Positions 34,901-42,472 of a stretch of 55,163 bases of DNA are shown here, one piece after another. Made by a program: the position numbers and the translations under genes. Below the pieces are notes generated by a model. The model was not told the DNA's origin. It worked only from the letters and a program-made list of their open reading frames with translations, and did no database searches. This stretch comes from an uncultured Oscillospiraceae bacterium. GTDB taxonomy: Bacteria; Bacillota; Clostridia; Oscillospirales; Oscillospiraceae. The stretch spans positions 1-55,163 of the forward strand of contig CAKUAS010000014.1 in the NCBI GenBank assembly GCA_934636655.1, written 5' to 3'. Each line of letters opens with the position of its first letter. The first letter of the stretch is position 1.

Positions 34901-37332
34901 GCGCAGTTTGAAATCGTGGAATTGTGCGCATAGCCGACAATACCGCCGACCTCGGTCGAGGCCTGGATTATTACAGACGACCAGCAGTTTTCGATGATAC
35001 AGTCGTTTGCTCTGCCGACGATGCCGCCGACCTCATCGTCTCCGAGTACCTCGCCGGCAACGCCGAGGTTTCTTATGGTGCTTCCCCAGCACTGTCCGAA
35101 GAGGCCCGCCATGTCGATAAAGTCGGAGACGAAGTAAAGTCCCGTGACCGTATATCCGCAGCCGTCAAAGTTTCCGCGGAAATAGGTGATCGTGGATATG
35201 CCCTGGTGGTTATTGAGCGTTGTTCCGATGGGAACCCAGCCCGCGCCCTCCGTGTCAAGTCCCTGAGTTGTTATGTTTACGTTGTCCGTAAGATAGAAGT
35301 TTGCCTTCCTGGTCGAATAGCCCTCCTGGACATATTTTGACAGAAGTCCAAGCTCGTCGCCGGTGGATATGCTGTAGTTTCCGCCGGGCAGAGCGTCGGC
35401 CTTGCTCTCGTAAAGCTCGGTCATCGTGGCCGTGCACTTGTAAGTGACATTATACGGGTTGTCGCTGCGGTCGGTCTCACCGGGCTGCTCGCTTATGTAC
35501 TCAAGCGGGGAGGGATCGTTAAAATAAATATGTGCCGGGAAGCTGCCGCGCAGACGTGCAATACTGGCAGCCGATTTATCCTGCTTCCAGTGACGCATGT
35601 TCTGCCCCTTGCCGAGGGTATCGACCCAATAGTTGAGGGCGTTGAGCACCTTGACCGTCTTCTGACCGTTTATATTGACACTTCTCGTCAGGTTATATTC
35701 GCCGCTTACGACCTTAAAGGCCAGGGTGAGGCTGTATGTTCCGGCATTGGGCGTTCCCGAAACGTCGGAGTTGTCGTTGCTGTAGTAGCAGTACTGCACG
35801 GTGCTGTTTACGGTCGACTCACCGACTATGCCGCCGTATTTGTGGTTATCGGTCGCCGTGCCGTACATGGTGCAGTTATATATCTTTGCGTTATCCATGT
35901 AGCCCGCGATGCCGCCGGTGGCTTTATCGCCGTTTACGTTCATGCTCACCCAGCAGTTTTCGACCGTGCCCGCTCTCAGGAAGCCGACGATGCCGCCAGC
36001 GTAGTCGTTTGCGGTTATGCCGCCGCCGACGCCGACGTTTTTGATGACCGCCTTAGTGCTGTTTACATAGCCGAAAAGTCCGGTCGGATCGTTGCTCTTA
36101 TTGATGATGAGCTCGTTTATGACAAAGCCCTGGCCGTCAAAAACGCCCTTGAAGCTGTTGGTCTCGCTGCTGCCGATAGGCACCCAGCTCTCGCCCTTAT
36201 AGAACGAGCCGTTTACCACGATGCTGAGGTCAGCCGTAAGGAAGAAAGTCGCGTCCTCGGTATTATGTCCCTCGTTTACGAACTTTGCGAGCATTTCAAG
36301 CTCTTTTACATCGCTTATGCTGTAGCAGATACCGGACTGCGCGTCGGTGCCGGATTCGTAGAGCGTCTCCATGGGGACGCTGTCTTTATAAACGGGAGTT
36401 TCCGAAGTATAACCGGGGTATGCCTGCATTGGGTACTTACCGCCGACACGGTCGATACTGTCGGCATCGGTGTTAAACACCCACTTGCGCCATCTCGTGC
36501 CGCTGTCGGCCGAGATCCATGCGTTGAGCAGCTCAAGAAGATCACTGCTCGTGACATTTCCAACGGTCTTTTCGGCTTCGGTCGGGCACATCGTGGGGCT
36601 TGATGCAAATCGCATCGTATCAATGCTGCTTGCCGAGTCCTTACTGCCGATATCGCTATCAGCGCTGTAATAGGTATAGTATGCACAGCTTATTTCGGCG
36701 CCCATGACTTTTGCGGCTATAGCACCGACATTGCCCGTGCCGCTGACATTACCGTAGTTTGCGCTGTTTATGATCTTGCCGCCGTTTACGATAGCCGCAA
36801 GACCGCCGTTATTGCCGGTACCGTTTACGCGAACGGCACTCCAACAGTTTACGATCTTGCCGGACAGAGTCGATGCGATACCGGCAGCGTCTGCGCCGTT
36901 AGAAACGCCGTTTACGCCGAGGTTCATTATGACCGCATTTGAGCCTGCGTTCTTGAACAGATATGTTATCAGCCCGACAACAGCATAGCCGCAGCCGTCG
37001 AGCGTACCTTCAAAGGCGTACTGCGACGTACCGATGCCGTTCCATGTGTTGCGCCGCATGTCGACATCCGCTTTCAGATAGAAAGTGACGCCCTTCGTAT
37101 TTCTGCCGGCGGCAACATAGTCTGCAAGAGCTATGATATCGTCGTTATTGACGATGCGATAGTTTTGCCCCGCGACCGCATCGGTACTGCCTTTTAAAAG
37201 CTGCTCGACAGAACCTGTGCATTCATAGCCGCTGCTGTCAAGTGCCGAAGCTTCCGGAACGAAGCAAAACAGTCCCAGCACCATAGTCAGGCACAGGAAC
37301 ATGCTCAGCACTCTTTTAAAGCTGTTTTTCAT
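31942..37332 (-). CDS. 1796-aa four-module GLUG-type surface protein with three SLH domains
   Basis: A very large exported protein. Signal peptide about 1-30 (ends PEASALD). Four repeated modules of 270-320 aa start near residues 45, 322, 638 and 957. Each opens with LYxSxxDAxxGxxYSI, D/E-L and KYVxEGxxT, then has W-PIG, FDGxGY, GLFG, NLGV, GGIVG and NC-YY turns typical of GLUG/beta-helix repeats. About 1240-1460 is a parallel-beta-like region, about 1460-1500 an InlB-like (Flg_new) repeat, then a bacterial-repeat domain. SLH domains fill about 1605-1796 and anchor it to the wall. Probably an adhesin or matrix protein. Divergent from a two-component system with coincident -35 boxes. Confidence 0.9.
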   Translation of the reverse strand: MKNSFKRVLSMFLCLTMVLGLFCFVPEASALDSSGYECTGSVEQLLKGSTDAVAGQNYRIVNNDDIIALADYVAAGRNTKGVTFYLKADVDMRRNTWNGIGTSQYAFEGTLDGCGYAVVGLITYLFKNAGSNAVIMNLGVNGVSNGADAAGIASTLSGKIVNCWSAVRVNGTGNNGGLAAIVNGGKIINSANYGNVSGTGNVGAIAAKVMGAEISCAYYTYYSADSDIGSKDSASSIDTMRFASSPTMCPTEAEKTVGNVTSSDLLELLNAWISADSGTRWRKWVFNTDADSIDRVGGKYPMQAYPGYTSETPVYKDSVPMETLYESGTDAQSGICYSISDVKELEMLAKFVNEGHNTEDATFFLTADLSIVVNGSFYKGESWVPIGSSETNSFKGVFDGQGFVINELIINKSNDPTGLFGYVNSTKAVIKNVGVGGGITANDYAGGIVGFLRAGTVENCWVSMNVNGDKATGGIAGYMDNAKIYNCTMYGTATDNHKYGGIVGESTVNSTVQYCYYSNDNSDVSGTPNAGTYSLTLAFKVVSGEYNLTRSVNINGQKTVKVLNALNYWVDTLGKGQNMRHWKQDKSAASIARLRGSFPAHIYFNDPSPLEYISEQPGETDRSDNPYNVTYKCTATMTELYESKADALPGGNYSISTGDELGLLSKYVQEGYSTRKANFYLTDNVNITTQGLDTEGAGWVPIGTTLNNHQGISTITYFRGNFDGCGYTVTGLYFVSDFIDMAGLFGQCWGSTIRNLGVAGEVLGDDEVGGIVGRANDCIIENCWSSVIIQASTEVGGIVGYAHNSTISNCAAYGPLYTTSDEGEKSGFVGRSNGSTFNNCYYLYGLIDDFYNKTDKDSVFNNCMYFKYDVDGTQKCTLKTAITVDSYTGDDMLEALNAWVYMQNNELYCSWHTASSINEIPGANGYFPVLVNPQMSGTGGDDGYCGDYEATNTMSALYSTRSDGVEGGCYSISNMDDLVAFRKYVNEGYKTSKIIFFMTHDIDMSVQYSAASGTSWTPVGTAKEPFKGIFDGQGYTLKFLYINSNADDQGFFGHVTGNNAVVKNLGISGSVTSKGVNSAAICADFNFGTIANCWSSCTVAGAANSGGIIGGGNMGTVVNCTSYGVVNGASTYGAIAGAPVGTQLKYCYYLYGSCQQGYPTDKGVLYPTVQSFNGTGAVCVLAEYVNVEGTRTKNASSALKMYVDAHPEVNYCYWSIGDSEEYYLQGVTGFPVLISASDTKGDHDYKQYQAQFKDKKYYSVLTALKDANTAEGGGVVTLLVNAQLKNREDIAFDDDVTLNTADFSLIIMSEVSVKSMNQLLGTFIVKSGGTINLDGTKFLYSHSKADDSCNSEFYSKESLTIQTVKTEDPAAYDLTFYSGEFIVNAALDSGNPHKIPGGSKLTIKERATLNVEHNARIRTTGGAEIYDYGTIKIGNATLDRNKGSRIVGVLEDKSGKVSLPFIYYDGYHLRGWTANDELYAAGSTVDVPTETTFTATWAIGDRMDPYPGDDSYTDGEVTYDFKIYVVQSEGGKISPETMNVARGETLKFTVEASEGYYIKNVLVDGKSVTLDDESAYQFVSVGEDHTITALFAKNANNGYNSYVNQFTDVKPGDWCYNNVRFVYTMGMMYGTTDTTFSPNTPTTRSQFIAILWRMSGSPVVPGSGCQFNDVSSSSYYYEAVRWGVENGVISGFSATRFGPNVQITREQLITMLFRYAKNYAGDDVAKYDTTNILRYSDVMKISRGMTQAFQWGIGAGIVSGTSSTTLTPQGTATRAQVAAMLSRYCNSFVLKLPVMM

Positions 37333-37424
37333 GCTCTTTTCCTCCTTGAGGATATTCTAAATGGATAAAGCGCGTAGAAATCCATAGTCATTACAATGAC
37401 CCATAGTTACATTACGCCATAATT

Positions 37425-37453
37425 ATTATAAATTAATTAGAGAGCATTGACAA
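37425..37453 (-). promoter_or_regulatory. Promoter of the 1796-aa surface-protein gene
   Basis: Minus strand -35 TTGTCA (37448-37453), 17-nt spacer, -10 TATAAT (37425-37430). A 14-bp inverted repeat GTCATT-AC-AATGAC (37387-37400) lies downstream in the leader. The leader to the ATG at 37332 is about 85 nt. Confidence 0.6.
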
Positions 37454-37475
37454 TATATTTTTTCACAAATAAAAT
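37447..37475 (+). promoter_or_regulatory. Promoter of the two-component operon
   Basis: Plus strand -35 TTGACA (37447-37452), 17-nt spacer, -10 TAAAAT (37470-37475). The -35 coincides with that of the divergent surface-protein promoter, offset by one base. Confidence 0.75.
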
Positions 37476-37500
37476 AGTGGAAAACGGGAGGAGAAATGAT

Positions 37501-38172
37501 ATGAGAACACTTGTCGTTGAAGATGAAAGGCACCTTAACAGAATGATATCCGAGGCGATACTCGACGAGGGATACAGCGTAGATTCCTGCTTCAACGGAC
37601 TTGAGGCGCTGGAGCTTTGCGAGTGCGCGGAATATGACGTTATAGTGCTCGATATAATGATGCCGAAGATGGACGGCTTTGAATTTGTCCGCAGGATACG
37701 TGAAAACGGCTGCAAAACGCCGGTCGTGTACCTCACATCGCGCGACAGCGTGTCGGACAAAGTGCGCGGTCTCGAATCCGGCGGCGACTACTACATGGTA
37801 AAGCCCTTTGATTTCCGTGAGCTCATCGCGGTTATACACGTCATGGCCCGCAAAAGCGGCGATAACCGCTCGAACGTGTACGAGCTTGCAGACCTCAGGG
37901 TCGATATCTCAGCAAAGCAGGTCACTCGCGGCGGCAGGAATATTGACCTCACAGCTAAGGAGTACTCCCTGCTTGAGTACATGATCCGCAACAAGGGCAT
38001 GGTGCTCTCTCGCGAGCAAATCGAAAACAACCTCTGGAACTACAAGTACGAGGGCGGATCGAACGTCGTAAACGTTTATATAGGCTATCTTCGCAAAAAG
38101 ATCGACGACGGCTATGCCAAAAAGCTCATCCATACCGTCTGGGGCATAGGCTGGGTACTCAGGGAGGATTGA
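37501..38172 (+). CDS. OmpR/PhoB family response regulator
   Basis: A 223-aa regulator. Receiver domain 1-115 with acidic pair E7/D8, phospho-acceptor D51 in VLDIMMP, the TSRD switch segment and Lys in MVKPFD. The C-terminal winged helix (about 125-223) contains LTAKEYSLLEYMIRNKG and YIGYLRKKID. ATG at 37501 has GGGAGGAG upstream; the frame opens earlier at the promoter. It is followed after 2 bp by the sensor kinase. Divergent location suggests the 1796-aa SLH gene as a target, in addition to autoregulation. Confidence 0.93.
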   Translation: MRTLVVEDERHLNRMISEAILDEGYSVDSCFNGLEALELCECAEYDVIVLDIMMPKMDGFEFVRRIRENGCKTPVVYLTSRDSVSDKVRGLESGGDYYMVKPFDFRELIAVIHVMARKSGDNRSNVYELADLRVDISAKQVTRGGRNIDLTAKEYSLLEYMIRNKGMVLSREQIENNLWNYKYEGGSNVVNVYIGYLRKKIDDGYAKKLIHTVWGIGWVLRED

Positions 38173-38174
38173 GG

Positions 38175-39506
38175 ATGTCCGCCAAGCTCAGACTTACGGT
38201 TTGGATCGCCGTCATGATGCTGCTCTTGTCGATCGTCATGGTCGTTTTTATCCTCTGGGTCGACGAGAAAGGACTCATTGACGATTCGCCCGATCGGCTC
38301 ATCGAAACTGTCATGAACAACGAGCACAGGTTTGAGACCGAACGCAGTGAAATCGCATGGGATGATGTCGACTTCTACATTCGCGGCGTCTACTGCGCGT
38401 TTTATAACGAGAGCGGCTCCCTCCTGCGCGGCATAACGGTCGACGGACTGAATCCATCGGATATCCCGTTTGATGAATACAAGGTGCAGACTATCTCTCT
38501 TGACGGCGACGAGTTTTACGTATACGACGCACAGCTTGAGACTTTTGACGGCCAACCGGTCTGGATACGCGGCATAGTTCCGGAAAACGACGATTCCGGC
38601 ACGGCGCACACAATAATGGTTATGACCCTTATGCTGCTGCCGGTCATGCTTATAGTCAGTATCCTCGGCGGATGGATGATATCAAAGCGCGCGTTCGATC
38701 CCGTAGAGAAAATAACGCAAACGGCAAACTCGATAAACGACGGGAACGATCTTTCCCAGCGCATAGCTCTGCGCAGTGGCCCTTCGGAGATGACAGCATT
38801 GTCGGATACCTTTGACGGCATGTTCGACAGGCTTGAGCGCTCGTTTTCCGCGGAAAAGCAGTTTACCTCCGATGCGTCGCACGAGCTGCGCACGCCAATA
38901 ACCGTCATAAAAGCAAGCTGCGGCCGCGCAAGGCGTAAGGATTTTACGCGCGAGGAGTTTCTCGAAACGCTTGATGTAATTGACGAGCAGGCCGACAACA
39001 TGTCCTCGCTGGTCAGCCACCTGCTCAGCCTGACGCGGCTGCAGCAGGGTACGGAGCGCTATCCACTCGCCGAGGGCGATCTGTCCGAGCTCGTGCGAGA
39101 GGTCTGCGAGGACTATATGCCCGAGGACAGGCGCGGCATAAGTCTGCACACAGATATAGCCGATGGAATAAAAGCGCGCTTTAATACACAGCTTTTTGCA
39201 AGCCTTGTTCAAAATCTGCTGCAAAACGCCTATCGCTACGGCAAGGAGGGCGGCGGAATCTGGCTCACACTGCACAGCGTAAACGGCAAGACGGAGCTCA
39301 GTGTGCGCGATGATGGCATCGGCATGACGACCGAGGAGCAGGAAAAAGCGTGGCAGCGCTTCTGGCAGGCAGACGCTTCGCGAAGCGAAAATGCCGGCAG
39401 CGGACTCGGACTTCCGCTCGTAAAAGAGATCGCCGAGTTGCACGGCGGCACTGTGAGTGTAGCCTCCTCCCCCGGCATCGGCAGCTGCTTCACCGTTGTA
39501 ATTTGA
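38175..39506 (+). CDS. Sensor histidine kinase, partner of the adjacent response regulator
   Basis: A 443-aa membrane kinase. Membrane spans about 9-31 and 150-173 enclose an extracytoplasmic sensor domain of about 120 residues. A HAMP segment follows, then HisKA with the phospho-acceptor His in FTSDASHELRTPITV near 238, and an ATPase domain with N box QNLLQNAYRYG, DDGIGM and GSGLGLPLVKEIAELHGG. All catalytic boxes are intact. The ATG at 38175 has GGGAGG seven bases upstream, within the end of the regulator gene. The signal is unknown; location next to a surface protein suggests an envelope cue. Confidence 0.93.
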   Translation: MSAKLRLTVWIAVMMLLLSIVMVVFILWVDEKGLIDDSPDRLIETVMNNEHRFETERSEIAWDDVDFYIRGVYCAFYNESGSLLRGITVDGLNPSDIPFDEYKVQTISLDGDEFYVYDAQLETFDGQPVWIRGIVPENDDSGTAHTIMVMTLMLLPVMLIVSILGGWMISKRAFDPVEKITQTANSINDGNDLSQRIALRSGPSEMTALSDTFDGMFDRLERSFSAEKQFTSDASHELRTPITVIKASCGRARRKDFTREEFLETLDVIDEQADNMSSLVSHLLSLTRLQQGTERYPLAEGDLSELVREVCEDYMPEDRRGISLHTDIADGIKARFNTQLFASLVQNLLQNAYRYGKEGGGIWLTLHSVNGKTELSVRDDGIGMTTEEQEKAWQRFWQADASRSENAGSGLGLPLVKEIAELHGGTVSVASSPGIGSCFTVVI

Positions 39507-39510
39507 TATG

Positions 39511-39550
39511 AAAAGCCCCGCATGGATTCCATGCGGGGCGGTGTATTTTA
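39511..39550 (+). terminator. Terminator of the two-component operon
   Basis: Perfect 11-bp stem GCCCCGCATGG (39515-39525) with complement at 39529-39539, loop ATT, followed by GTGTATTTT. The inner 15 nt are identical to the prfC terminator core. Confidence 0.75.
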
Positions 39551-39754
39551 TTGAGTTCAACTTCACCCTTCCCTTATAGCCTATCGGCTGTGTTATGATA
39601 GATCCACTTGCTCACGCCTTAAATTCACAGTTAACTCAAACATGCGCATAAGTTTTCGTAAGTTTTTCATAACACTGCCAATTTGCAAGCATACAGACTG
39701 CGTGCCGGGTCGTTTACCCCTGCGGCATGTTTGCGTATCTGAAAGCAAATCATC
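39551..39754. other. Non-coding gap without a recognised feature
   Basis: About 200 bp between the two-component terminator and the MarR stop. It contains a 25-codon minus-strand open frame (39593-39670) starting MKNLRKLMRMFEL with no ribosome binding site, and no clear hairpin. It may be degenerated sequence at the edge of the AT-rich MarR/hydrolase island. Confidence 0.4.
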
Positions 39755-40249
39755 TCAATCAATTCTCTCTAATTTCGGCTTTGCAGTGCGGCTGTTCTCT
39801 TGGGCTATAATGGATATAATCTCAGTAACCTTAGCCTCGCACTCGGACGGAAGCTCATCCAATCGGCGAAAAACTTCTCCATACAAGCTTCTTATAACAA
39901 TTTCGCAGTACTTTTCATATAGCTGTCTGCCGTAATCGGAAACCCTTACGATGATTTCTTTTTTATTATCGCTCATGTGATATTTTTCAATAAGCCCTTT
40001 GTCCACCATTTTCTTTATATTTTTAGAAAATGTACTTTTGGGGATTCCCATTTGAGCGGCAATTTTCGCCATTTTAAGATACTTATCCTCGCTGTTCATA
40101 ACACATTCCATCATCTGAACCTCAGATGCTGAAAGTTTCACATCAAGTCCAAGGTCTCTTTCAGTATTATAGTTAAGCGCATAAGCGTTGCCGAAGCGCA
40201 TAAGTTCAGATATAAATTCTTTATGTGTTCCAAGCCATTCCAGCGACAT
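39755..40249 (-). CDS. MarR family regulator
   Basis: A 164-aa winged-helix protein. The DNA-binding part spans residues 40-110 (SASEVQMMECVMNSEDKYL, IAAQMGIPKSTFSKNIKKMV, then the wing KKEIIVRVSDYG). Long helices at both ends provide the dimer interface. The gene lies after the membrane hydrolase gene in the same direction but has its own promoter, whose -35 overlaps the T-tract of the hydrolase terminator. The hydrolase is the most likely target. Codon use is AT-richer than most of the window. Confidence 0.88.
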   Translation of the reverse strand: MSLEWLGTHKEFISELMRFGNAYALNYNTERDLGLDVKLSASEVQMMECVMNSEDKYLKMAKIAAQMGIPKSTFSKNIKKMVDKGLIEKYHMSDNKKEIIVRVSDYGRQLYEKYCEIVIRSLYGEVFRRLDELPSECEAKVTEIISIIAQENSRTAKPKLERID

Positions 40250-40279
40250 TGCATTCTCCCTGATACATACTTTTTATTC

Positions 40280-40308
40280 AGTTTAGCAAATACGCCGAAA
40301 AAAAGCAA
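40280..40308 (-). promoter_or_regulatory. MarR gene promoter
   Basis: Minus strand -35 TTGCTT (40303-40308), 17-nt spacer, -10 TAAACT (40280-40285), 31 bp before the start codon. Confidence 0.55.
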
Positions 40309-40347
40309 GTACCCCACCCTGTCCGTCAAAGCGCATCAGGGTGAGGT
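40296..40347 (-). terminator. Terminator of the membrane hydrolase gene
   Basis: An 11-bp stem with one mismatch (40311-40321 with 40337-40347) and a 15-nt loop is followed, after ACTTGC, by seven T on the minus strand. The T-run adjoins the MarR -35 box. Confidence 0.55.
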
Positions 40348-40366
40348 AGTAACTGAGCTTTAATTG

Positions 40367-42265
40367 TTAGAATGCCAGCAGAGTCGCCGTATTTGCTACG
40401 CTGATCATAACGATTATAAATGTATTGACCAGCGCTCCCAGCCAAACCTTGCCCGTGGCTTTAAAAAAGCCTCTGTTGACATATGCGGCAACAAACAGGA
40501 GCAGTATAAGTGGGATAGCCGCCATCGGATAAAGGCGTGTATCAACATACATCGCCACTCCGGTGCTAAACAGCTTAACATACTGGATAATATTTACCAT
40601 AAGTACACCAAGGCAATTTCCAAGACCACACAGGAGCACATTCAGTTTTTCATTCTGTCCAGAAATTCGGTTCACACTGTTAGTAAGAATAGCGTTGGCT
40701 GCAAAGAATATAAAGAAAAACGGGATATATTCCAAGGCCACAAGAAGCTTATCCGGGGTAAATCCGCAGATGGCAATAGTGTAGAATCTGTAGTCTGTGT
40801 CAAAGAAATACCTTGCAACGAATACAAATGCATAGAAACCGATAAAGATGCAGCACGCAAGAGCCAGCGTCTTTACAAATTCCTTGAAATTCGTTTTAAT
40901 TCCCAGTTGTTTAACTGTTACGCCGTTCTTTTTACCGTTAAGCCTGTAAGATAGTATGAAGAGAATTATTCCGACAATTCCGTTGAACACAGCCCAAATC
41001 ATAATATTATTCTGCGTCTGCTGAGGGAAGATGCTAGTGGTCTGCATAGACGCTGTCGCAGTAAACAGCTTTGTATCCAAAGTGGTTAACGGCATAAATG
41101 TCAACCAGGAGATCAACCAGGACAGTACCCAGCCTCCCCAGAAGAAAGCCTTACCCTTTGCTGTTCTCGGAGTCGGAAGAGCTTCTACCGCTTCGCATTT
41201 GAGACTTTCAAATGCTTTAGTCCCGAGAAGCAGAGTACCTATAGGAACAATGGCTATAAAGCAGGCAATAAGTCCAACAGCGTTGAATACTTCCTTGAGC
41301 AGCCATATCTGATCTGCAGAATCGATAGCATTATTGATACCAAATGATTTCGTGAAGAAATCTATGTCCTGAGCGATCGCTGTTTTTGAAAAATGCTGTG
41401 TCTCGTGAGTTACTTTTGGATTATAAACCACGCGAAGAGTGCCTTCTTCGGCTGCTCCATAGTATTCCCCTGTTTTTACGTCGTTTATTTTCTCCCCGTC
41501 ATTGAATATTGAATTGATTAACGCAAGAGACTCTTCCCGGTCTCCGCTCATGTCTCCGGAAACAGCATTTCCTTCATCGTAATAAGAGTAATTGATGCCG
41601 AAATTACAATTAAGAGCTGAACACATCTGCTCATTCGAGAGCGCTATGAATCCGGAGGCAAGACCAGCACTGACCTTGCTTAGTGACTCGGCTGCTGCTA
41701 TTTCCTCCTCCGTTATTTCTTCACCGCCATCGGATGTCGGCTCCATGGCCGCCGCCAGCGCTTCATAGTACTGAGTACCATAATTGATGCAGGTCATCCA
41801 AACGTTCATGCCTCCCATGGAATGGCCAAATACACCAATCCTGCTCTTGTCAACATAGTCAAGACAATTGTATGCATATTCTACCATAGGTATCATTCCG
41901 GTCCCGTCAGCCATGCAGGAATTTATAACATCTGTATCTGTTCCGCTTGAATCACCATGGAAATATGCATCCATGGATATCACACTTATACCTCGCCTTG
42001 CAAGTTCAATAGAAATTCCACCCAGCATTTCGCTATTATTCAGATATCCATGGCAGGCAATGACCATAGGTGCAGGATTTTCCGATGTTGCGGTAAGAGG
42101 TCGGTACAAAGTTCCTGTTATCCATTTACCATCATCACAGGAGATTTTAATCTCACTGACCTCAACCTTACCAAAGTCCGTTTGCAGCGCGGATGCTCCT
42201 ATGCAGCTTATCAATGCAAGTATGATCGCTACGCACAATAGTTTTACCGTTTTTTCTCTTTTCAT
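40367..42265 (-). CDS. Membrane-anchored alpha/beta hydrolase with C-terminal multi-span domain
   Basis: A 632-aa protein. One N-terminal span or signal (8-25), then an extracytoplasmic serine hydrolase domain (about 30-300): oxyanion CHGYLNN, nucleophile GHSMGGMNVW near residue 149, candidate His in VTHETQHFS near 289. About eight membrane spans fill 325-632. This two-part layout recurs in uncharacterised clostridial proteins near MarR or TetR regulators. The substrate is unknown; an ester or lipid arriving at the cell surface is an inference. Base composition is AT-richer (27 of 60 G+C at 41881-41940) than ftsH (36 of 60 at 43501-43560). Confidence 0.82.
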   Translation of the reverse strand: MKREKTVKLLCVAIILALISCIGASALQTDFGKVEVSEIKISCDDGKWITGTLYRPLTATSENPAPMVIACHGYLNNSEMLGGISIELARRGISVISMDAYFHGDSSGTDTDVINSCMADGTGMIPMVEYAYNCLDYVDKSRIGVFGHSMGGMNVWMTCINYGTQYYEALAAAMEPTSDGGEEITEEEIAAAESLSKVSAGLASGFIALSNEQMCSALNCNFGINYSYYDEGNAVSGDMSGDREESLALINSIFNDGEKINDVKTGEYYGAAEEGTLRVVYNPKVTHETQHFSKTAIAQDIDFFTKSFGINNAIDSADQIWLLKEVFNAVGLIACFIAIVPIGTLLLGTKAFESLKCEAVEALPTPRTAKGKAFFWGGWVLSWLISWLTFMPLTTLDTKLFTATASMQTTSIFPQQTQNNIMIWAVFNGIVGIILFILSYRLNGKKNGVTVKQLGIKTNFKEFVKTLALACCIFIGFYAFVFVARYFFDTDYRFYTIAICGFTPDKLLVALEYIPFFFIFFAANAILTNSVNRISGQNEKLNVLLCGLGNCLGVLMVNIIQYVKLFSTGVAMYVDTRLYPMAAIPLILLLFVAAYVNRGFFKATGKVWLGALVNTFIIVMISVANTATLLAF

Positions 42266-42299
42266 TGTTTCTTTTCCTTTATATCATTCTCATTTTGTT

Positions 42300-42353
42300 T
42301 CGTTTGGAAACGATTTATACATAAATGATACAAAATCGAAAGTAACATTTCAA
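42300..42353 (-). promoter_or_regulatory. Hydrolase promoter with candidate MarR operator
   Basis: Minus strand -35 TTGAAA (42348-42353), 17-nt spacer, -10 TATCAT (42325-42330). The inverted repeat TCGTTT-CC-AAACGA (42300-42313) lies where transcription should begin, a position that allows repression by the linked MarR protein. Confidence 0.55.
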
Positions 42354-42437
42354 CTGTGATATTACACGAAAAATGCTTGACTATTTTGTGAAATAATACT
42401 AGGCTTCATTTTTCAAGTTGCCTCATACTACCTAGTG

Positions 42438-42468
42438 AAAAAGCCCCCGTCCGAGGACGGGGGCTTTA
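42438..42468 (-). terminator. Terminator of the gdpP-ftsH operon
   Basis: Stem GCCCCCGTC / GACGGGGGC around CGAG (42443-42464) with an A-run on its left, giving a T-run for the minus strand. It lies 9 bp past the ftsH stop. Confidence 0.85.
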
Positions 42469-42472
42469 CTTT

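Noticed and set aside
35530..36603. 357-aa open frame opposite the giant surface protein
   Set aside because: Follows the repeated modules of the minus-strand gene and has no ribosome binding site.
31942..37332. CRISPR or tandem DNA repeat array
   Set aside because: Repeats here are protein modules of 270-320 aa with divergent DNA, not short direct repeats with spacers.
37333..37500. Riboswitch or leader RNA in the gap before the two-component system
   Set aside because: Only promoter elements and one short inverted repeat are visible; no known aptamer core was recognised.
39593..39670. 25-codon minus-strand frame in the gap after the two-component system
   Set aside because: No ribosome binding site or promoter; could be a decayed gene end but cannot be supported.
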